Origin: Marimonas arenosa
Lineage (GTDB): Bacteria; Pseudomonadota; Alphaproteobacteria; Rhodobacterales; Rhodobacteraceae
Direction: 5' to 3'
Assembly: GCF_030848945.1 (NCBI RefSeq)
Contig: NZ_JANHAX010000004.1
Location: forward strand, 92,001-156,000
Length of the DNA: 64,000 bases
Below the pieces are notes generated by a model. That model ran no database searches. It was not told the origin of the DNA and saw only the letters and a program-made list of their open reading frames with translations. The position numbers were made by a program, and so were the translations under genes. Below, piece by piece: positions 1 through 7,654 of this stretch; position 1 is the stretch's first letter, and every line of letters starts with the position of its first letter.

Positions 1-2
1 TG

Positions 3-635
3 CGCTGGCTGGAACGGCGGCCGACGGACACGCCGTTCACGGCCCAACCCTATGAGCAGTTGGCCCGGGTTCTGCTGCACCTCGGGCACAGGCGGGACGC
101 GCGCACGGTGCTGATGCGTAAAGAGCGGATCCTGCGTTGGGAAAACCGGCAATCCATTAACAATCCGTTGCGCAGAGGCGCGGTTTTCCTGGCCGATTCG
201 GTGCTGCGGGGCGCGGTGGGCTATGGCTATCGGCCGGGGCGGGTTCTGGGGCTGGCGATCCTATTGATTTTGTCTATGGGGCTGTTTTTTCAAAGGGCCT
301 GGGAGGCAGGCGACATGGCGCCAAACGCCGCGCCGATCCTGGTCTCGAACGCTTGGATCGACGCCACCGAGACGCATCCAGAAAATCCCGGCGCTTTCTG
401 GGCATCGAAAGGTCAGGCGGGGCAGGATTGGGAGACATTTCAAGCCTTTGCCTATGCCGCCGACATCGTGATCCCGATCGTTAACCTCGGCCAGGAAAGC
501 GCTTGGGCGCCATCGACCGCGCGAAGCCCCTGGGGGCAGGCAGGGTGGTGGATCCGGTGGTTTGCGAAGGCCGCAGGGTGGATCATTACAGCCTTGGGCG
601 CGGCCGCCGTGACCGGTCTGGTGCGCAACGATTAA
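3..635 (+). CDS. Membrane protein, C-terminal part (cut by window edge)
   Basis: The frame is open from the first bases of the window, so the N-terminus lies outside. The visible 210 residues begin with a basic helical stretch (YEQLARVLLHLGHRRDARTV, then LMRKERILR). This resembles the segment before the membrane domain in pentapeptide-repeat and related inner-membrane proteins. A hydrophobic segment follows (VLGLAILLILSMGLFF), then a soluble loop rich in Trp and Gln, and a second hydrophobic segment near the C-terminus (WIITALGAAAVTGLV). I infer an inner-membrane protein with at least two spans. The function is not recognisable from this fragment. It ends in VRND with a TAA stop. Confidence 0.6.
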   Translation, partial: RWLERRPTDTPFTAQPYEQLARVLLHLGHRRDARTVLMRKERILRWENRQSINNPLRRGAVFLADSVLRGAVGYGYRPGRVLGLAILLILSMGLFFQRAWEAGDMAPNAAPILVSNAWIDATETHPENPGAFWASKGQAGQDWETFQAFAYAADIVIPIVNLGQESAWAPSTARSPWGQAGWWIRWFAKAAGWIITALGAAAVTGLVRND

Positions 636-665
636 CCTTTGGCCATGTTGCCGGAAAACCACTGT

Positions 666-743
666 ATGGCAGGTTGGCTGGCGCCTTGTCTGGCACGCTG
701 GCTGGCAGGTGAAACAGGTGCATTGTGCTGCGTGCAATGGTGA
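666..743 (+). CDS. Putative 25-aa W-L-A micro-ORF (copy A)
   Basis: This short ATG frame encodes 25 residues starting MAGWLA, then PCLA and RWLA, ending TGALCCVQW and TGA. It lies in the 256-nt gap between the membrane-protein gene and the convergent phosphatase gene. No good ribosome-binding site is seen (only ggaaaa about 10 nt upstream). The reason to list it is copy B at 50837-50914, also exactly 25 codons. That copy starts MAVWLA and carries the same four-residue blocks in swapped order, with 16 identical bases (starting tggcacgctgg) shared. The rest of the gap (744-891) shows no gene or clear signal. Expression is unproven. Confidence 0.3.
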   Translation: MAGWLAPCLARWLAGETGALCCVQW

Positions 744-891
744 CCACAAGGAGCGGCGGAGTCACGATTTGTCAGGAACGCGGGCACGTGGCGGCCCGGT
801 CAGAACCGGAAACCGCGCGGCTCGGGGGCCTTTCCACCTGCTCGCCGCGGGTTGGGGACAACCCGGCCGGACCCGGGACGCAGAACGCCCG

Positions 892-1632
892 TCAAGGCGC
901 GAGCGGGACCCGGCCTTTCGGGGTCAGCACCCAGGCATTCGCCCCTTCGATCACAGCCGCGGTCAGCGGCCGGCCCCAGCCGGCACCGCTGTCGAGGTTG
1001 ATGCGGTTGCCGTAGTGGCGCGGAGCATCGATGGCGGAATGACCGTGCACGACAAGCCAGTCGAAGGGCTCGACATGGGTCAGGAAGGGATCGCGGATCC
1101 ACAGCAGGTGGTCTTCGGTCTGCCAGTCGAGTGGCAGTTTCGGATCGATACCGGCATGGACGAAGAGCAGGTGGTCCTCGACATGGTAAAGTGGGCAGGC
1201 GCGCAGGAAATCGAGATGGGCCTGCGGCACGGCGTCCTGCGTGCCGGCGATAAGCTCGGGCAGGGGCAGGGTCGGATCGATATCGTAGGAGGCCAGTGTG
1301 TCGAGCCCGCCGATCATATCGTGCAGCCAGCCCTCGCCGGACTCGATGATTTTTTTCGACCGGAAGGCGCTGTGATCAATGCGCCCAGCCTCGAGAAAGT
1401 CGAGGAACATGCGGTCATGGTTGCCCCGGAGCACGATCCAGTCGCGGCCCTGAGCCCGGCCCGAGATCAACGTGTCGAGCACGGCGCGGCTGTCGGGGCC
1501 GCGGTCGACCAGATCGCCCAGCACCATGACGCGGGCCCGCGTGCCGCCATCTGCCTCGATCAAGGTGAGAACGTCGAGCAGCATGTCGTGCTGGCCGTGG
1601 ATGTCGCCAATGGCGTAGATGGGTTCGGTCAT
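892..1632 (-). CDS. PPP-family metallophosphatase (Ser/Thr phosphatase or Ap4A hydrolase type)
   Basis: This 246-residue protein carries the three metal-binding signatures of the PPP phosphoesterase fold: GDIHG (residues 9-13), GDLVDRG (39-45) and GNHD (70-73). Downstream histidines sit in VHAG and VVHGHS. Enzymes of this size dephosphorylate Ser/Thr phosphoproteins or cleave diadenosine tetraphosphate; the sequence alone does not separate the two. It has no signal peptide, so it should be cytoplasmic. Its start overlaps the stop of the upstream lysR-type gene (ATGA), so the two are probably co-transcribed and translationally coupled. The physiological substrate is unknown. Confidence 0.85.
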   Translation of the reverse strand: MTEPIYAIGDIHGQHDMLLDVLTLIEADGGTRARVMVLGDLVDRGPDSRAVLDTLISGRAQGRDWIVLRGNHDRMFLDFLEAGRIDHSAFRSKKIIESGEGWLHDMIGGLDTLASYDIDPTLPLPELIAGTQDAVPQAHLDFLRACPLYHVEDHLLFVHAGIDPKLPLDWQTEDHLLWIRDPFLTHVEPFDWLVVHGHSAIDAPRHYGNRINLDSGAGWGRPLTAAVIEGANAWVLTPKGRVPLAP

Positions 1633-2615
1633 AGAGTGGGCCTGTTTTTCGACTCCGCTTTAACGGCTTTCTCGGCCGAGGAAAAGGTGGGCGGGAGCGC
1701 GAGAATCCGCGCGATCTGATCACGCAGCCAGGTATGAGCCGGATCATGGCTGGCGCGACGGTGCCAGACCATGCAGAGCTGGGCCGGGGCGATGGGCATT
1801 GGTGGGCGAAAGATGTCCAGCCCGAGCCGCTGCGCCGCGCGCCGGGCGAGCTGGGTCGGTAGCAGCGCGACCAGGTCGCTGTCGGCCACCGCGTTGTAGA
1901 CACCCGAGAAGACCGGCATCGTCATCACGACCCGGCGTTCACGACCGACGGCGGCAAGCGCGGCATCGCCCATGCCGCGCACCCGGCCTTCGGGCGAGAA
2001 CAGCACGTGGCCGAGATCGCAGTAGAGGTCGATCGGGACGACATCGCCGGGCTGCAACCCGGCTTGGGCGAGGCGTGGATGACCGCCGCGGGCGACGAGC
2101 GAGAACGTCGAGGGAGAGAGGTCGCGGCTGTCGGCCCAGGCCGGGAAGTCGGCCCGCGGGATCAGAGCGATGTCGATTTCGAACTGCTCGATCGTGTCGA
2201 CGTAGTTGTCGGGTACCAGATTGACCAGCTGGACGCGGATGCCGGGAGCGGCGGTCATCAGGTGGCGGGCCAGATCCGGCATCAGCAGTTCGGCGAAATA
2301 GTCGCTGCCCGAGAGGCGAAAATTCAGCTCAGCCGTGCGCCGGTCGAACCGCGCAGGAGCCGAGAGAATCGCCTCGATCTCGCTCAAGCGGTCGCGCAGC
2401 GGCTGTTTGAGGTCGAGTGCAAACTGGGTGGGTGCGAGGCTGCGGCCGAGACGGGTGAAGAGCGGGTCACCGAGCGCGTGGCGCAGCCGGGACAGCGCCG
2501 CCGAGACGGCGGGCTGGGTCAGGCCGATGCGGCGGGCGGCCCCGACGGTGGAGCCTTCCTGGAGCAGCGCGTCGAGGACGCGCAGGAGGTTGAGGTCGAA
2601 GGTTTTGAAATTCAT
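1629..2615 (-). CDS. LysR-family transcriptional regulator
   Basis: The product is 328 aa from the start MNFKTFDLNLLRVLDALL. The frame is open further upstream, but only this ATG gives a normal LysR N-terminus with the winged helix-turn-helix at about residues 5-62 (STVGAARRIGLTQPAVSAALSRLRHALGD). A NodD/LeuO-like effector-binding domain follows (PBP2 fold). It is divergent from the cupin gene at 2705 and overlaps the phosphatase gene by ATGA. A near-perfect palindrome starts three bases upstream of its start codon, so autoregulation and control of the cupin gene are likely. The effector is not predictable. Confidence 0.85.
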   Translation of the reverse strand: MNFKTFDLNLLRVLDALLQEGSTVGAARRIGLTQPAVSAALSRLRHALGDPLFTRLGRSLAPTQFALDLKQPLRDRLSEIEAILSAPARFDRRTAELNFRLSGSDYFAELLMPDLARHLMTAAPGIRVQLVNLVPDNYVDTIEQFEIDIALIPRADFPAWADSRDLSPSTFSLVARGGHPRLAQAGLQPGDVVPIDLYCDLGHVLFSPEGRVRGMGDAALAAVGRERRVVMTMPVFSGVYNAVADSDLVALLPTQLARRAAQRLGLDIFRPPMPIAPAQLCMVWHRRASHDPAHTWLRDQIARILALPPTFSSAEKAVKAESKNRPTL

Positions 2616-2617
2616 GG

Positions 2618-2640
2618 TGTTAATATATCTTATATCAACA
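2618..2640. promoter_or_regulatory. 23-bp palindromic operator in the lysR/cupin divergent promoter
   Basis: The arms TGTTAATATA and TATATCAACA pair at 9 of 10 positions around a 3-bp centre (TCT). The site is AT-rich in a GC-rich genome and sits just upstream of the lysR start, about 65 bp before the cupin start. This is the usual position and form for a LysR-type binding site. The assignment to this LysR is inference. Confidence 0.55.
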
Positions 2641-2704
2641 ATCGATTTTCCATATGTAATTCGCGGCTGCACCCTGCCTTCGACCCTGAACGGAGGACGC
2701 TGGT

Positions 2705-3169
2705 ATGAACATTCTGGGACCCGATGCGCTGGAATGGATGGGGTCGGTCTATCGGATCCTGCTGGAGGCGGGCGAGACCGGGGGCGCGGTGGCGATTTTC
2801 GAAAGCGTGACCGGGCCGGGCGAGGGACCGCCGCTCCACATTCATGGAGACGCGGACGAAACATTTGTCGTTCTGTCCGGCGATGTGGAATTCTGGGTGG
2901 AAGGTGCGCGAACGATACGCGGCCCGGGACAGGTGGCTTTCGTGCCGAGAGGGCGGGAGCATGGTTTCCGGGTTTGCGGTGAGGCGCCGGCGCGGATGCT
3001 GACGATGCTGACGCCCGGCGGCTTCGAACGGTTTTTCTGTGAGATGGTAGCGGGGGGATACCGTCTTCCCGAGGACATGGGCCGTGTGCGTGCTGTGGCC
3101 GAACAATATCAACTGGAATTCACCGGGCCGCCTTTGGATGCGCCCGGGGCCCAGAATAAGGGAGGGTGA
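2705..3169 (+). CDS. Cupin-domain protein
   Basis: This 154-aa single-domain cupin resembles the quercetinase-like group. Motif 1 is visible as PLHIHGDADETFVVLSGDVEFW (residues about 38-59), supplying His/His/Glu metal ligands. Motif 2 follows as PRGREHGFR. No signal peptide is present. Such proteins bind a divalent metal and are dioxygenases, isomerases or ligand binders; the substrate cannot be read here. It is divergent from the LysR gene, so it is probably that regulator's target. It is followed after 4 nt by a small membrane protein gene, suggesting a two-gene operon. A gaacggagg ribosome-binding site precedes the ATG. Confidence 0.8.
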   Translation: MNILGPDALEWMGSVYRILLEAGETGGAVAIFESVTGPGEGPPLHIHGDADETFVVLSGDVEFWVEGARTIRGPGQVAFVPRGREHGFRVCGEAPARMLTMLTPGGFERFFCEMVAGGYRLPEDMGRVRAVAEQYQLEFTGPPLDAPGAQNKGG

Positions 3170-3173
3170 GTGG

Positions 3174-3548
3174 ATGAAAGGTGTGGCTTTGTATTTCTTC
3201 GTAACGGCCGTGCTGGCGGTGACGGGTGGCATGATCTGGGGTATCCAGATGTCGGCCACCGGCAATCACATGCTGGCAGGTGCGCATGCGCATCTCAACC
3301 TGGTGGGCTGGGCGACGATGGCGCTGTTCGGTATCTACTACCACCTGACGCCGGCCGCGTCTGAGGCCGCTTTGGCAAAGATCCACTATGGCGTTGCGCT
3401 GGCCGGGCTGGTGATCATGGTGCCGGGGATCGTCCAGGCGATCCGTCAAACCGGCGAGACGATGGCGAAGATCGGCTCGGTCCTGACGCTGTTGTCGATG
3501 GTTATTTTCCTGGTGACCGTGCTGATTCACGCGCGGCGGACGACCTGA
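3174..3548 (+). CDS. Small four-helix membrane protein, CcoN/haem-copper-oxidase-like fragment family
   Basis: The product is 124 aa, starting MKGVALYFFVTAVLAVTGG behind a gggagg ribosome-binding site. It has four predicted membrane spans. The segment GAHAHLNLVGW and a later YYHLTP resemble the histidine-bearing helix of cbb3-type oxidase subunit I, and such proteins are often labelled cytochrome oxidase-like. At one quarter of the usual subunit I length it cannot be an oxidase by itself. The conserved histidines could bind haem or a metal. It follows the cupin gene by 4 nt. The role is unknown. Confidence 0.65.
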   Translation: MKGVALYFFVTAVLAVTGGMIWGIQMSATGNHMLAGAHAHLNLVGWATMALFGIYYHLTPAASEAALAKIHYGVALAGLVIMVPGIVQAIRQTGETMAKIGSVLTLLSMVIFLVTVLIHARRTT

Positions 3549-3554
3549 CGCCGC

Positions 3555-3592
3555 AACAAACGAAAACCGCCACCCCGATGGGAGTGGCGGTT
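3555..3592 (-). terminator. Rho-independent terminator of serA
   Basis: A perfect 9-bp stem (AACCGCCAC / GTGGCGGTT) with inner CCC/GGG pairing is followed on the minus strand by TTTTCGTTTGTT. It lies 25 nt after the serA stop, between the convergent serA and small membrane protein genes. The plus-strand side has no T tract. Confidence 0.8.
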
Positions 3593-3616
3593 GTGCCTTA
3601 CGCTTTGGTGTCACGA

Positions 3617-5212
3617 TCAGGCGACGTCGAATTCCAGCGGCTGGACCTGCTGGAACAGGCCGGTGTCCTTGAGCTTGGCCAGCACCGGGTCGGGCACCGG
3701 CGCGTCGACATAGAGCAGCGCGATGGCGTCGCCGCCCGCCTTGTTGCGGCCAAGGGTAAAGTTGGCGATGTTGACGCCGTTTTCACCCATGGTCTGGCCC
3801 AGCGTGCCGATGATGCCGGGCACGTCCTTGTTGGTGGTGTAGAGCATGTGGGCGCCGACCTCGGCATCGATGTTGATGCCCTTGATCTGGATGAAGCGCG
3901 GTTTGTCATCCGAGAATACGGTGCCGGCGATCGAGCGTTCGCGCTTGTCAGTGACGACGGTGACCTTGATATAGCCTTCGAAGGCACCGGACTGGTCCTG
4001 GCTGGTGGTCGAGATCTGCACGCCGCGTTCCTTGGCCATCACCGGAGCCGACACCATGTTCACGTCCGGGTTGGTGGCCTTCATGATGCCCGACACGACG
4101 GCGCAGTTGAGCGCTTCGAGGTTCATGGTGCTGGCTTCACCGTCATAGAGGATGTTGATCGCCTTGATCGGCTCGTCGGTGAGTTGGCCAATGAAGGCGC
4201 CGAGGTGATCGGCAAGTTTGATCCAGGGACCCATGACCTTGGCCTCTTCGGCCGTGACGCTGGGCATGTTCAGCGCGTTTTCCACCGCGCCAGTCAGAAG
4301 ATAGTTCGACATCTGCTCGGCCACCTGCAGGGCGACGTTCTCCTGCGCCTCGGTGGTGGCCGCACCCAGATGAGGCGTGCAGACCACGTTGGGCAGGTTA
4401 AAGAGCACATTGTCGGTGGCCGGCTCGACCGAGAACACGTCGAAGGCGGCGCCGGCGACATGGCCGGATTTCAGAAGCTCGGCCAGTGCCTCTTCGTCCA
4501 CGAGACCGCCGCGGGCGCAGTTGACGATTCGCACGCCCTTCTTGGTCCTGGCGAGGGCGTCGCGGCTTAGAATATTGCGGGTGGCCTCGAGCAGCGGCGT
4601 GTGCAGCGTGATGAAATCGGCTCGGGCCAGCAGGTCGTCGAGTTCGACCTTTTCAGCGCCTTTCTCGGCGATTTTCTCGGCGCTGAGGGTGGGATCGTAG
4701 GCGATGACCTTCATTTTGAGGCCCCGCGCGCGGTCGGCAACAACGCTGCCGATGTTACCGATGCCGATGATGCCAAGAGTCTTGTTGGTGAGTTCGGAGC
4801 CCATGAATTTCGACTTTTCCCATTTGCCGGCATGGGTCGAGGCGTTGGCATCGGGGATCTGCCGGGCCACCGCAAACATCATGGCAATGGCATGTTCGGC
4901 GGTGGTGACCATGTTGCCGAAAGGCGTGTTCATCACGATCACGCCTTTCTTCGAAGCGGCGGGTTTGTCGATATTGTCGGTGCCGATGCCGGCGCGACCG
5001 ATGACCTTGAGCTTGTGTGCATTGGCAAGGATCGTTTCGGTCACCTTGGTGGCCGAACGGATGGCGAGGCCGTCGTATTGACCGATGATTTCGGCCAGTT
5101 TTTCTTTGTCTTTGCCCACGTCGGGCATGAAGTCGACATCGATGCCGCGGTCACGGAAGATCTGCACGGCGGTTTCAGAGAGTTTGTCGGAGACGAGTAC
5201 TTTGGGGGCCAT
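3617..5212 (-). CDS. serA: D-3-phosphoglycerate dehydrogenase
   Basis: The product is 531 aa, the long type I form. It catalyses the first step of serine synthesis, oxidising 3-phosphoglycerate to 3-phosphohydroxypyruvate with NAD. Visible are the D-2-hydroxyacid dehydrogenase NAD motif (LGIIGIGNIGS), the substrate-site INCARGGLVDE, the catalytic histidine region CTPHLGAATTEAQENV, an intervening ASB-type domain, and a C-terminal ACT domain (TTNKDVPGIIGTLGQTMGENGVNIANFTLGR). The latter two allow serine feedback. It is transcribed in the same direction as serC behind it, separated by a REP pair. serB lies divergent beyond serC, so all three phosphoserine-pathway genes sit within 4 kb. Confidence 0.97.
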   Translation of the reverse strand: MAPKVLVSDKLSETAVQIFRDRGIDVDFMPDVGKDKEKLAEIIGQYDGLAIRSATKVTETILANAHKLKVIGRAGIGTDNIDKPAASKKGVIVMNTPFGNMVTTAEHAIAMMFAVARQIPDANASTHAGKWEKSKFMGSELTNKTLGIIGIGNIGSVVADRARGLKMKVIAYDPTLSAEKIAEKGAEKVELDDLLARADFITLHTPLLEATRNILSRDALARTKKGVRIVNCARGGLVDEEALAELLKSGHVAGAAFDVFSVEPATDNVLFNLPNVVCTPHLGAATTEAQENVALQVAEQMSNYLLTGAVENALNMPSVTAEEAKVMGPWIKLADHLGAFIGQLTDEPIKAINILYDGEASTMNLEALNCAVVSGIMKATNPDVNMVSAPVMAKERGVQISTTSQDQSGAFEGYIKVTVVTDKRERSIAGTVFSDDKPRFIQIKGINIDAEVGAHMLYTTNKDVPGIIGTLGQTMGENGVNIANFTLGRNKAGGDAIALLYVDAPVPDPVLAKLKDTGLFQQVQPLEFDVA

Positions 5213-5246
5213 TTCGGGCGTCCTTTTGAGTGATATGCCGGGGAAA

Positions 5247-5300
5247 GGCGGGCTGAAGCCCGCCCTACGCAGGATATGTAGGCCGGGCTTCAGCCCGGCA
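5247..5300. repeat. Inverted REP pair (BIME) between serA and serC
   Basis: Two palindromes, GGCGGGCTGAAGCCCGCC (5247-5264, followed by CTAC) and its opposite-facing partner GTAGGCCGGGCTTCAGCCCG (from 5278), are separated by a short spacer. They match the REP units in and around the RAYT transposase gene at 51.4-52.1 kb. The pair fills most of the serC-serA spacer and may modulate mRNA processing between the two genes. Confidence 0.8.
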
Positions 5301-5305
5301 CGCGG

Positions 5306-6451
5306 TCAGGATTGCGAGACGATCTCGGCGTCGAACGCCCATTCGATCCAGGGCATCAGGGCCTGGACGTCCGCCGTTTCCACCGTGCCGCCGCACCAGA
5401 TGCGCAGCCCCGGGGGGGCATCGCGATAGGCGCCGATGTCGAAGGCCACGCCCTCGTCCTCGAGCCGCTTGGCGACGGCCTTGGCAAAAGCGGCGCCGTC
5501 CTGGATGCGGGTATCGGTGAACTTGAGGCAGACCGAGGTGTTCGACAGCGTCACCGGGTCATGGGCGAGGAAATCGATCCAGTCGTGAAGCTCGACGAAA
5601 TCGGCGACGGCCTTGGTGTTGGCGTTGGCGCGGTCGATCAGGCCATGCAGACCGCCGACCGAGCGGGCCCAGTCCAATGCCACGAGATAATCCTCGATCG
5701 CGAGCATCGAGGGCGTGTTGATGGTGGCGCCGGTGAAGATGCCCTCGATCAGCTTGCCACCCTTGGTGAGGCGGAAGATTTTCGGCAGCGGCCAGGGTGG
5801 CGTGTAGGTCTCTAACCGTTCCACGGCGCGCGGGCTGAGGATCAGCATGCCATGCGCGGCTTCGCCACCCAGCACCTTCTGCCAGGAGAAGGTGGTGACG
5901 TCGAGCTTGTCCCAGGGCAGGTCCTGGGCAAAAGCGGCCGAGGTGGCGTCGCAGATGGTCAGCCCCTCGCGATCGACCGGAATCCAGTCGCCGTTCGGCA
6001 CGCGGACGCCCGAGGTGGTGCCGTTCCAGGTGAAGACGACATCGTTCGAGAAATCGACGGACGCGAGGTCGGGGAGTTCACCGTAGTCGGCGGTTTTGAT
6101 GGTGGCGTCGAGCTTGAGTTGCTTGACCACGTCGGTGACCCAGCCGGCGCCGAAGGATTCCCAGGCCAGCATCTCGGTGCCGCGGGCGCCCAAGAGCGAC
6201 CACAGCGCCATCTCGACGGCGCCGGTATCGGAGGCGGGAACGATGCCGATCTTGTAGTCGGCGGGGATGCCCAGCACCTCGCGGGTGCCCTCGATGGCAT
6301 CCTTGAGCTTTGCCTTTCCGATGGCGGCGCGGTGCGAGCGGCCAAGGGCTGCGTCGCTGAGCTTGTTCAATTCGAAAGTGGGGATTTTGGCGCAGGGGCC
6401 AGAGGAAAACCGCGGATTGGCCGGCCGCGGTGCCGGTTTTGACATAGCCAT
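5306..6451 (-). CDS. serC: Phosphoserine aminotransferase
   Basis: The product is 381 aa. It converts 3-phosphohydroxypyruvate and glutamate to phosphoserine with pyridoxal phosphate. Family signatures include the N-terminal [11 protein letters not shown] and the lysine in [20 protein letters not shown] that forms the PLP Schiff base. It belongs to the class V alphaproteobacterial-type SerC. The frame is open upstream, but GGAAGGA (6460-6466) sits 8 nt before the ATG at 6451, which decides the start ([10 protein letters not shown]; the second ATG at 6445 is possible). It is preceded by a serC-type leader RNA and followed by serA in the same direction. Confidence 0.95.
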   Translation of the reverse strand: MAMSKPAPRPANPRFSSGPCAKIPTFELNKLSDAALGRSHRAAIGKAKLKDAIEGTREVLGIPADYKIGIVPASDTGAVEMALWSLLGARGTEMLAWESFGAGWVTDVVKQLKLDATIKTADYGELPDLASVDFSNDVVFTWNGTTSGVRVPNGDWIPVDREGLTICDATSAAFAQDLPWDKLDVTTFSWQKVLGGEAAHGMLILSPRAVERLETYTPPWPLPKIFRLTKGGKLIEGIFTGATINTPSMLAIEDYLVALDWARSVGGLHGLIDRANANTKAVADFVELHDWIDFLAHDPVTLSNTSVCLKFTDTRIQDGAAFAKAVAKRLEDEGVAFDIGAYRDAPPGLRIWCGGTVETADVQALMPWIEWAFDAEIVSQS

Positions 6452-6459
6452 TGATGCTA

Positions 6460-6507
6460 TCCTTCCAGATATGCGCCCCTCGTTGGGGAGGGGTGTCCCA
6501 CCGCCGC
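6460..6507 (-). ncRNA. serC leader RNA motif (candidate cis-regulatory RNA)
   Basis: Read on the minus strand, the region directly before serC is GCGGCGGTGGGACACC, a 6-bp hairpin CCCCTC-CCCAAC-GAGGGG, then GCGCATATCT and the ribosome-binding site GGAAGGA. A structured serC element upstream of serC in alphaproteobacteria is established from comparative genomics (the serC RNA motif). Position, hairpin and proximity to the ribosome-binding site fit it. I matched it from memory, not with a covariance model. Confidence 0.6.
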
Positions 6508-6609
6508 ATTTACGCCGGTCGCGGCCCTTTCGCAAGTGCAGAAATGTCGTTAGAAGCCGCTGATGTGTCGGAACGCGGCACGTTGAGACTACGATCGGAA
6601 GCCTCGCAA

Positions 6610-7485
6610 ATGCATATCGTCACGCTTTTGACTGCGCCTGCTGCGCCCACGCTGGACGCCGCTCTGATCGATTCGCTGCGAAATGCCTGGGGCGGTGGCG
6701 AAGCGCGCTGGCTGGCACCGGGCGAGGCGGCTGAGTTCGATTTGCAGACCCGGCCCGAGAATTTCTGGGAAGTATGGGCGAATGTGCAGAGTCTGGGGGT
6801 CGATCTCGTCGTCCAGCAGGCCGCGGCACGGAAGAAGAAAATGCTGCTGGCCGACATGGATTCGACCATGATCCGGCAGGAGTGCATCGACGAGCTGGCC
6901 GAGGTGGCGGGCGTAGGTGACTATGTCAGGGATATCACCGCGCGGGCGATGAATGGCGAGCTGGATTTCGAAGGCGCGCTGACCGAGCGGGTGGGATTGT
7001 TGAAGGGTCTCGACGCCGGGGTGATCGACGAGGTGTTGCGCACGCGGATCGAGTTGATGCCGGGCGGGCGGGCGCTGGTGGCGACGATGCGGGCCAATGG
7101 GGCGTATACGGCGTTGGTGTCCGGCGGGTTCACCGCGTTCACGGCCAGGGTGGCGGCAGAACTGGGATTTGACGAAAACCGGGCGAATACCCTGCTGATC
7201 GAGGACGGCAAGCTTACCGGCGACGTGGCGCGGCCGATTCTCGGCCGCGAGGCCAAGGTACAGGCGCTGAAGGAGATCACGGCGAAGCTGGGTATCGCGG
7301 AAGCGGAGGCGATGGCCGTGGGCGACGGGGCCAACGATCTGGGCATGCTGGGCCTGGCCGGGGCGGGCGTGGCGCTGCATGCCAAGCCCAGCGTGGCGGC
7401 GGAGTGCGAGATCCGGGTGAATTTCGGGGATCTGACGGCGCTGCTCTACGTGCAGGGCTATGCCAAGGCGGATTTCGCCGGGTGA
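6610..7485 (+). CDS. serB: Phosphoserine phosphatase
   Basis: The product is 291 aa. It catalyses the last step of serine synthesis, hydrolysing phosphoserine. The HAD catalytic motif is DMDSTMI (Asp82 nucleophile, Asp84 acid). Motif II is in LVSGGFT and motif III/IV in [12 protein letters not shown]. An N-terminal regulatory segment of about 75 residues precedes the catalytic core, as in proteobacterial SerB. Of the possible upstream starts, the ATG at 6610 ([10 protein letters not shown]) has a gga-rich ribosome-binding site and matches the family's N-terminus. It is divergent from serC with a 158-nt shared intergenic region holding the serC leader. Confidence 0.95.
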   Translation: MHIVTLLTAPAAPTLDAALIDSLRNAWGGGEARWLAPGEAAEFDLQTRPENFWEVWANVQSLGVDLVVQQAAARKKKMLLADMDSTMIRQECIDELAEVAGVGDYVRDITARAMNGELDFEGALTERVGLLKGLDAGVIDEVLRTRIELMPGGRALVATMRANGAYTALVSGGFTAFTARVAAELGFDENRANTLLIEDGKLTGDVARPILGREAKVQALKEITAKLGIAEAEAMAVGDGANDLGMLGLAGAGVALHAKPSVAAECEIRVNFGDLTALLYVQGYAKADFAG

Positions 7486-7582
7486 ACCGAGGAAGACCTG
7501 GGTCCACCCGTGCCCGGCGGGTTGCACGCCGCTGCCGGCGGTGATGATATCGCAGAGCCTTTCGCTTGCCGAAAGGGCGGCA

Positions 7583-7633
7583 GCGAGGGGCCAGCCCCTC
7601 GCGCTCCCCGGAGTATTTACGGCAAGATGAAGG
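7583..7633. repeat. Hairpin plus GGAGTATTTACGGCAAGATGAA repeat element
   Basis: A 9-bp hairpin (GCGAGGGGC/GCCCCTCGC, 7583-7602) runs into CTCCCCGGAGTATTTACGG and then CAAGATGAAGG. From memory, this hairpin-plus-tail composition is a recurrent intergenic element in Rhodobacteraceae. Degenerate tails resembling it occur at 30409-30430 and 34471-34500. It lies 22 nt upstream of the BKACE gene. It may double as a serB transcript end, but no T tract follows the hairpin. Confidence 0.45.
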
Positions 7634-7654
7634 ACCGGACAAAGGAGAGACGTT

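Noticed and set aside
709..1719. 336-aa plus-strand frame over the phosphatase gene
   Set aside because: The minus strand carries GDIHG, GDLVDRG and GNHD motifs; the plus frame has no domain.
3174..3548. Functional haem-copper oxidase subunit
   Set aside because: At 124 aa with four spans it lacks most of the ligands and helices of subunit I.
3578..4570. 330-aa open frame opposite serA
   Set aside because: Antisense to serA, no family resemblance, also crosses the serA terminator.
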